From an uncultured Gammaproteobacteria bacterium (GTDB lineage: Bacteria; Pseudomonadota; Gammaproteobacteria; PS1; Pseudothioglobaceae): a DNA stretch of 12,705 nt. Positions 8,287 to 12,705 of this stretch are shown one piece after another. Position 1 is the first letter of the stretch, and the number at the start of each line of letters is the position of its first letter. Both the position numbers and the translations under genes were made by a program. A model generated the notes under the pieces. It did no database searches. It was not told where the DNA came from and saw nothing but the letters and a program-made list of their open reading frames with translations. The stretch lies in the NCBI GenBank assembly GCA_929200175.1, contig CAKMYR010000028.1, positions 1-12,705 of the forward strand, read 5' to 3'.

Positions 8287-8784
8287 ATGACAAAAACCAC
8301 AATAACAATATTTACTATATTATTTTTATCTTTACCAATCAATGCTGGAGTTTTAGATGTAATCACAGGTCATGCTAAAGATATTAAAAGTCGCTTTGCC
8401 AAAGATGAATTTATTATTAGTAATCCAAAAGATTCTGCAATTAAAAAAGGCTCTATTGATACAAATGCTAAAGGGCAAGACTTTTTGCATAATGCAAGTG
8501 GTGATATTTATATAGTTAAAAAAGATAATCAATTTTATATTCAACTTGATAAAAATTTTAAATCAAGTCCTGGCCCTGATTACCATGTTTATATCTCAAA
8601 ATCCAACAATATTAAAGATGAAGATGATTTTGATAATGGTAAACAAATAGATTTAGGTAGTTTAATTAAAGGCTCTGGCGCTTCTTATTATTTAATCAAA
8701 GATATAAATCCAACTGATATTAAATCAGCAACTATTTTATGTAAAAGATTTCATGAATATATTGGAAGCTCTAACCTAGATTGA
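8287..8784 (+). CDS. Secreted DM13-domain protein
   Basis: A 165-residue exported protein. Seen: a signal peptide (Lys at residue 3, hydrophobic stretch to about 16, likely cleavage after PINA at residue 20); and a DM13 domain from roughly 48 to 163, recognised by a small-polar DFLHNASGDIYIV start at 65-77, the core SSPGPDYHVYIS at 93-104, SYYLI at 133-137, and the closing strand-turn SATILCKRFHEYIGSSNL at 147-164 holding the single mature cysteine, Cys152. Known: DM13 is a small beta-rich domain found alone or beside DOMON domains, proposed from comparative analysis to act in redox or electron-transfer reactions through its conserved cysteine; direct biochemical evidence is scarce. Here it is alone, so it is probably periplasmic. 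It starts 40 bases after the DUF924 gene, with a weak TGGA 6 bases before the ATG, the nearest thing to a Shine-Dalgarno in the window. Convergent with galE. Confidence 0.8.
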   Translation: MTKTTITIFTILFLSLPINAGVLDVITGHAKDIKSRFAKDEFIISNPKDSAIKKGSIDTNAKGQDFLHNASGDIYIVKKDNQFYIQLDKNFKSSPGPDYHVYISKSNNIKDEDDFDNGKQIDLGSLIKGSGASYYLIKDINPTDIKSATILCKRFHEYIGSSNLD

Positions 8785-8813
8785 TATAAATAAATTTTTA
8801 TAAAAAATATAAA

Positions 8814-9818
8814 TTAATAACCATTAGGATTATTTTTTTGCCAACGCCAAGTGTCTTTGCACATTTTGTCTAATTTATATTTAGCTTGCCAATTTAATTT
8901 TTTAAACGCATATGAGGTATCTGTATAACAAGTAGCAACATCTCCTTTTCTTCTAGCAACTATCTCATATGGTATTTTCTTTTTTGTAGTTGCCTCAAAA
9001 GTTTTAATAAGATCTAATACTGAATAACCTTTTCCTGTACCTAAATTTGCTATTAATAGCTGATTATTTTCTAAATATTCTAAGGCTTTAATATGTCCTC
9101 TTGCTAAATCTATAACATGGATATAATCGCGTACTCCAGTACCATCAGAAGTATTATAATCAGCTCCAAATATTTTTAGTTTATCTAACTTTCCAATTGC
9201 TACTTGAGAAATATAAGGCATTAGGTTGTTAGGAGTATTTTTTGGATTTTCACCAATCAAACCACTTACATGAGCACCTACTGGATTAAAATATCTTAAT
9301 AATGCTATTTTGCAATCAGTATTTGCTAATAACATATCTTGCAAAATATTTTCAACCATTAGCTTTGAACGCCCATAAGGATTAACTGCACAAAGCGGAA
9401 AAGTTTCTTTAATAGGCACCTTACTTGGATTGCCGTATACAGTAGCAGATGAACTAAATATAAATGATTTACAAGCAAATTCTTGTACTAATTGCATAAT
9501 ACAAATTGCACCACCAACATTAACATCATAATAATAAGTTGGGTTTATTATTGAATCACTAACTGATTTTAAACCAGCAAAATGAATAACAGCATAAATA
9601 TCATGTTTTTCAAATATTTTTTTAAGTGCTTTTTTATCACGCACATCTAATTTATAAAAAGGTATTTTAGAATTGGTTAATTTCTCAACTCGTTTTAATG
9701 ATTCTATCTTTGAATTACAAAGATTATCTACTACTACAACCTTATAGCCAAAATTAATTAATTCTATTACAGTATGTGATCCAATATAACCACTACCACC
9801 TGTTACTAATATTTCCAT
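8814..9818 (-). CDS. galE: UDP-glucose 4-epimerase
   Basis: A 334-residue short-chain dehydrogenase/reductase-type enzyme that interconverts UDP-glucose and UDP-galactose (often also the N-acetyl forms) through a tightly bound NAD. Seen: the NAD-binding GGSGYIGSH at 7-15; DN at 31-32; DVRD around 58-61; HFAGLKSV at 79-86; Ser124 in SSSATVYG; the catalytic pair Tyr148 and Lys152 in NPYGRSK; LLRYFNPVGAH at 173-183; and GVRDYIHVIDLA near 228-239. Length is normal (E. coli GalE 338), with no lesions. The ATG is 1 base after the stop of the broken WbpM-type gene, so translation in the ancestor was probably coupled to it. Galactose supply for surface polysaccharide fits its place at the end of this cluster. 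It appears intact even though the gene just upstream is dead, and no own promoter is obvious. Confidence 0.96.
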   Translation of the reverse strand: MEILVTGGSGYIGSHTVIELINFGYKVVVVDNLCNSKIESLKRVEKLTNSKIPFYKLDVRDKKALKKIFEKHDIYAVIHFAGLKSVSDSIINPTYYYDVNVGGAICIMQLVQEFACKSFIFSSSATVYGNPSKVPIKETFPLCAVNPYGRSKLMVENILQDMLLANTDCKIALLRYFNPVGAHVSGLIGENPKNTPNNLMPYISQVAIGKLDKLKIFGADYNTSDGTGVRDYIHVIDLARGHIKALEYLENNQLLIANLGTGKGYSVLDLIKTFEATTKKKIPYEIVARRKGDVATCYTDTSYAFKKLNWQAKYKLDKMCKDTWRWQKNNPNGY

Positions 9819-9819
9819 A

Positions 9820-10020
9820 TTAATTATTATCTGTTATATTGTTTTTATTATTATGATTATATGACAAATCTTCGATTTGGTATTGCGGTTTAAAATCAGG
9901 AACAACCTTAATTAATAAATTGCGTAGTTTTTCATGATTATTATTATTAATAGCTATATCTAATTCATCAATTATTGGTTTTAATTTATCCCATGGCATT
10001 TTGTATTCTTTAGCTCGCAT
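9820..10020 (-). pseudogene. Fragment 3 of the broken dehydratase: C-terminal tail
   Basis: A 66-codon open stretch beginning IMRAKEYKMPWDKL, then two helices and VVPDFKPQYQIEDL. This is the conserved tail of WbpM/CapD proteins, where HPRIMRAREE-like and VPEY.P-like blocks close the protein. The Met at 10018-10020 is internal to the family alignment (the I of IMRAKE is the codon just before it), so this is not a small independent gene. The last dozen residues are Asn-rich and probably not conserved. Confidence 0.8.
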
Positions 10021-10126
10021 AATGCGATTATTATAGCTTATATTTTAATTGGTTAGTGGCTCTTCATGTACTTTTTCCCATGTTTTATCCTGTATAAATT
10101 ATCTCAATATCTCCATTTGGATTTTG

Positions 10127-11257
10127 CTAATCTTTAACTTTAAAGCCACTTAAATTAATCATTTTTATCGCTAAATCTTTAATGCTTATTGGCTCACCCA
10201 TATCAAGTACAAAAACATCGCCACCTTTACTCATAGCACTTGCTTGGATAACTAACTCTACTGCTTCTGATACAGTCATAAAATATCTTATTACATTAAT
10301 ATCTGTAACAGTAACTGGGCCTCCTTTTTTAATCTGATCTTTAAATAAAGGGACAACAGATCCGCTAGAATCTAGCACATTACCAAACCGAACCATAGTA
10401 AATAAAGTAGTATTTTGCTCTGTTGCTAAAGCTTGTAATATAAGCTCGGCAAAACGCTTAGTAGCACCCATAGTACTAGTTGGTCTAACAGCTTTATCCG
10501 ATGAAATTAAAACAAATACTTCAACATTATTATCAATAGCAGCAAGCGCGCAATTAAGTGTTCCAAGTATATTATTTTTAGCGCCTTCAATATTATTTAA
10601 CTCTACCATTATTACATGTTTATAAGCTGCGGCATGATAAATAGTTTGTACATTAAAATTCTTCATAATATTATTTAATCTATTAAGATTATTAATACTT
10701 CCTAGTATTGGATAAATACTAATATTATTAGAATTAATACTTACTAATTTTTTCTCAATCTTATATAGTGCAAATTCGCTAATTTCATATAAAATCAAAC
10801 ATTTAGGTTTTAATAAAATAATCTGTACACAAAGCTCAACTCCAATTGATCCTCCAGCTCCAGTTACCATAACAATTTTATTAGTTATATTTTTACTTAA
10901 TAGTTTTTCTTCAGCAGCTACAGGATCACGACCTAATAAATCATTAATATTTACTTTGCGTAAATCATCAATCCCTATATTGCCTTTTGCTAATTCTAAA
11001 ATACTAGGAAGTGTTCTAACAATAATGGGATAAGATTCAATTTTATTAATTATTCTGCGACGTACATTAAGTGAAGCAGATGGTATTGCTATTAATATCT
11101 CATGTATTTTAAATTTTTCAATTAAATCAGTAATTTTATTATCAGCATAAATACTAACACCTCTAATATTACTACCTTGCAAATCTTTTGAATCATCAAT
11201 AAATCCAATTAATTTATATTGAATAGAGTGTGTTAAAGCTAAGGCTAGAATCTCCAC
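10127..11257 (-). pseudogene. Fragment 2 of the broken dehydratase: rest of first Rossmann domain plus catalytic domain
   Basis: 376 codons. Counting from a GTG at 11255-11257: residues 1-110 are the back half of the regulatory CoA-binding-like Rossmann domain (KLIGFIDDS at 15-23, EILIAIPSA at 53-61). Residues 111-376 are the dehydratase domain, with TGAGGSIG at 132-139, YHAAAYKHV at 207-215, SSDKAVRPTSTMGATKR at 252-268 (the Ser-Met-Lys version of the SDR triad used by WbpM-type enzymes), VRFGNVLDSSGSVVP at 289-303 and RYFMT near 324-328. It ends at the TAG after GFKVKD. Some usually conserved positions differ (KHVI for KHVP, NN for NP after it), which fits relaxed selection. The GTG overlaps the end of fragment 1 by 13 bases and could in principle restart translation, but the product would lack the C-terminal substrate-binding part. 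Confidence 0.82.
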
Positions 11258-11709
11258 AAAATATTTATGCGTTTAGTATCATTTTTATTTGTTATGGCTT
11301 TGTTATTAACAAGCAACCATTTAGCAATTACTCTTAAACCTCCAATTGCTAATATAGCTAATGACCAATTTATGAAAATAGCAGAGCGTGGTATAACCTC
11401 TATTCTTAACATAAATACTAATAAACCCCAAATTAGTGCATATAATGAAACTGCCTTTAAAATAGATAATAAGGCTTGAAAGCCAATATAACGAATAATT
11501 GCACGATATAAGCCTAATTTTATAAAAATTGGAATTGCAATAATTGGCGCTGCTATTATTGCAACAATTAAATTTTTTTCGTAAAAATTCCAATAGCCTA
11601 ATCTAATAAAAAAAGATATTGGAACTATTAACATAATAAATATAGAATCAAAAAATAAAGCTATTAATTGTTTTTTAACTCTGGATAATTTTATTATTTT
11701 TTTTAACAT
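11245..11709 (-). pseudogene. Fragment 1 of the broken dehydratase: four-helix membrane N-terminus
   Basis: 154 codons from the ATG at 11707-11709. Four hydrophobic segments lie at about 14-36, 47-67, 80-101 and 108-127, with GLYRAIIRYIG at 66-76, a hallmark of the membrane part of WbpM/CapD proteins, and VIPRSAIFINW around 105-115. After RINIL at 147-151, where a GAGSAG-like nucleotide-binding loop should follow, it reads WRF and stops. The AGGA on the minus strand at 11711-11714 is only 1 base from the ATG, too close for a normal Shine-Dalgarno. Confidence 0.82.
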
Positions 11710-11712
11710 GTC

Positions 11713-12447
11713 CTAAGTATTTATATTATTAACAATATCTTTAGCTCCGGGCGGATTAAAAGGATAAAGTTGATTTTTCCTAGTTGCAACATTAATTATA
11801 TTTTCATCAACATTCATTTTTTTTAATTGTAAAACTACTAAATTAATTGCCATTTTTCTAAAAAAAATAACTATAAATGTATATAAAATAATTTTTAAAT
11901 CTAAAAATAATGATTGGTTTTTTACATAAATTAATCCTAATCTGCTTTTCCAAGGCCTTATAAGTTGATTATATGATAAATCTGGATCTTCTTTGTTTTT
12001 TAAAATTTCACCTTCATCATAAAAAATAATAGAAGATAAATCTGTAATTCCCGGCTTTATAGTTAATAATCCATTTTCAATATTTGTATATAAATCTGTT
12101 TCTTGTTTTACGTTAGGTCTTGGACCAACTAAACTCATATCTCCTAATAAAACATTCCATAATTGCATCAATTCGTCTAATTTATAATTACGAATAAAAT
12201 GACCTATTTTAGTTATTCTATTATCATTAGAGCTAGTAGAGTTAATTCCACTTTTATCAGCATCAATAACCATTGATCTTAGTTTTATCATATTAAATAT
12301 TTTTTTATTTTTACCAACTCTATGACTTATATAAATAGGAGATTTTTTATCCTGTTGCCAAATTAAAATCATAGCTATCAGCAAAATAGGACTTAAAATT
12401 ACTAAGAAAAAAAAAGATATAAATACATCTAATAATCTTTTAATCAT
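11713..12447 (-). CDS. Initiating sugar-phosphate transferase (monotopic phosphoglycosyl transferase, PglC/WcaJ-like)
   Basis: A 244-residue inner-membrane enzyme that moves a sugar-1-phosphate from a UDP-sugar to undecaprenyl phosphate, starting a surface polysaccharide or glycan repeat unit. Seen: an N-terminal re-entrant hydrophobic helix at about 4-30 with the helix-breaking Ser19-Pro20; SHRVGKN at 41-47; FNMIKLRSM at 51-59; the catalytic Asp91-Glu92 in KLDELMQLWNVL; GDMSLVGPRP at 102-111; and KPGIT near 134-138. These fit the bacterial sugar transferase family. After about residue 200 there is a 40-residue tail with NQLYPFNPPGAKD, longer than in minimal PglC (about 200 residues). The ATG overlaps the TAA of the upstream aminotransferase by one base, and the stop is 3 bases before the broken dehydratase. 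The sugar it uses cannot be told from sequence; a diaminotrideoxy-hexose fits the neighbours. Confidence 0.92.
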   Translation of the reverse strand: MIKRLLDVFISFFFLVILSPILLIAMILIWQQDKKSPIYISHRVGKNKKIFNMIKLRSMVIDADKSGINSTSSNDNRITKIGHFIRNYKLDELMQLWNVLLGDMSLVGPRPNVKQETDLYTNIENGLLTIKPGITDLSSIIFYDEGEILKNKEDPDLSYNQLIRPWKSRLGLIYVKNQSLFLDLKIILYTFIVIFFRKMAINLVVLQLKKMNVDENIINVATRKNQLYPFNPPGAKDIVNNINT

Positions 12448-12705
12448 TATTTTTTATAAAATTGGATAATTTTTTCACAAATATAATCAACATCATCATC
12501 GTTAATAAAAACATTCATAGGCAACATAATACAGTTTTTAAAAAACTTTTCTGTATTCGGCAAACTATGACTAAAGCCAAGCTGGCTAAATTGATGTAAA
12601 GCGATTCCTCCCCATTGAATTAAAGTGCCAATATTATTTTTTTGTAAATAGGATTTTAATTCGTCTCTATTATCTGCTTGTAATTCATAATTTTGATAAG
12701 TATCA
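12447..12705 (-). CDS. DegT/DnrJ/EryC1/StrS-type PLP aminotransferase, C-terminal part, cut by the right edge
   Basis: The last 85 codons of a gene entering from the right edge. Seen: NYELQADNRDELKSYLQ, then IGTLIQWGGIALHQF, LPNTEKFFKNCIMLPMN, and a final DDDVDYICEKIIQFYKK before the TAA at 12447-12449. Known: this matches the small C-terminal domain of DegT-family sugar aminotransferases, where a residue pair like R/D-x-L-x-x-Y-L, a GIGT turn, a LHxxxxF helix, LPM and a D-D-x-V-x-Y-I-C helix recur. These enzymes transfer an amino group from glutamate to 4-keto- or 3-keto-deoxy nucleotide sugars using PLP. The catalytic lysine lies outside the window. It is followed directly by the sugar transferase, its TAATG giving a one-base overlap. 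Next to a dehydratase and PglC-like enzyme, a PglE-like role is a reasonable inference. Confidence 0.78.
   Translation of the reverse strand, partial: DTYQNYELQADNRDELKSYLQKNNIGTLIQWGGIALHQFSQLGFSHSLPNTEKFFKNCIMLPMNVFINDDDVDYICEKIIQFYKK

Larger units (their letters stand above)
9820..11709 (-). pseudogene. Broken WbpM/PglF/CapD-type membrane nucleotide-sugar 4,6-dehydratase gene
   Basis: Three stretches in sequence order match consecutive parts of one long dehydratase of roughly 620-650 residues: membrane N-terminus, two Rossmann domains, C-terminal tail. Known: intact relatives (WbpM, PglF, CapD) remove water from UDP-GlcNAc-type sugars to give 4-keto-6-deoxy products. Seen lesions in gene order: (1) at about 11257 the first NAD-type GxGxxG segment is absent and the frame changes; (2) amber TAG at 10127-10129; (3) a frame change between about 10090 and 10070, with an in-frame TAA at 10085-10087; (4) ochre TAA at 10045-10047. 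Sequence between the stops still reads as family protein (NPNGDIEIIYTG, then EKVHEEPL, then IMRAKEYKMPW). Several independent lesions argue against a single sequencing error. The gene starts 3 bases after the sugar transferase stop and ends 1 base before galE. Confidence 0.88.

Noticed and set aside
8795..8806. TTTTTATAAAAA palindrome between the convergent DM13 and galE stops.
   Set aside because: Self-complementary but purely A-T and loopless, so it cannot be called a terminator with confidence.
9820..10020. Independent small gene of 66 codons between galE and the dehydratase.
   Set aside because: Its sequence is the conserved C-terminal tail of the WbpM/CapD family, and the codon just before its Met also belongs to the family motif, so it is a piece of the broken gene.
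11245..11257. Programmed frameshift or coupled restart joining the two dehydratase pieces.
   Set aside because: The first glycine loop is missing across the joint and further stops occur downstream, so recoding could not give a complete enzyme.
1..12705. CRISPR arrays, insertion sequences, tRNAs, rRNAs, phage or toxin-antitoxin genes.
   Set aside because: Looked for regular repeats, inverted ends, transposase-like and tRNA-like segments; none seen. Intergenic gaps are all about 130 bases or less, apart from decayed gene sequence.

Overview
The window is very AT-rich (well under one third G+C by eye) and densely coded, with short gaps between genes. YciO, DUF924, AlaS, GlmS and the Ogt-like start look most like gammaproteobacterial proteins. 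Low G+C plus a clearly decaying gene suggest a genome under reduction, as in host-associated or streamlined marine lineages. This is an inference; I cannot name the organism.

Layout, left to right. (1) Positions 1-945, minus strand: a GMP-synthase-like class I glutamine amidotransferase, followed after 3 bases by the start of an O6-alkylguanine-DNA alkyltransferase that runs off the left edge. (2) Positions 1029-2441, plus strand: a DASS/SLC13 carboxylate transporter. (3) Positions 2452-5705, minus strand: yciO followed by alaS. (4) Positions 5836-8784, plus strand: glmS, a DUF924 protein and a secreted DM13-domain protein. (5) Positions 8814-12705, minus strand: a surface-polysaccharide block transcribed from beyond the right edge: the end of a DegT-type aminotransferase, an initiating sugar-phosphate transferase, a WbpM/PglF-type nucleotide-sugar 4,6-dehydratase broken into pieces, and galE.

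How the genes relate. GlmS makes glucosamine-6-phosphate, the precursor of UDP-GlcNAc. WbpM/PglF-type dehydratases act on UDP-GlcNAc-type sugars, DegT enzymes aminate the 4-keto product, and PglC-type transferases load the sugar phosphate onto undecaprenyl phosphate. The middle enzyme is visibly inactivated by at least four lesions while the genes on both sides are intact, so this route is probably being lost or is fed by another dehydratase. 

I found no CRISPR array, insertion sequence, tRNA or rRNA, and no convincing undescribed system. The best observations are the multi-lesion pseudogene, the absence of Shine-Dalgarno sequences at nearly every start, and a changed sodium-site motif in the transporter.
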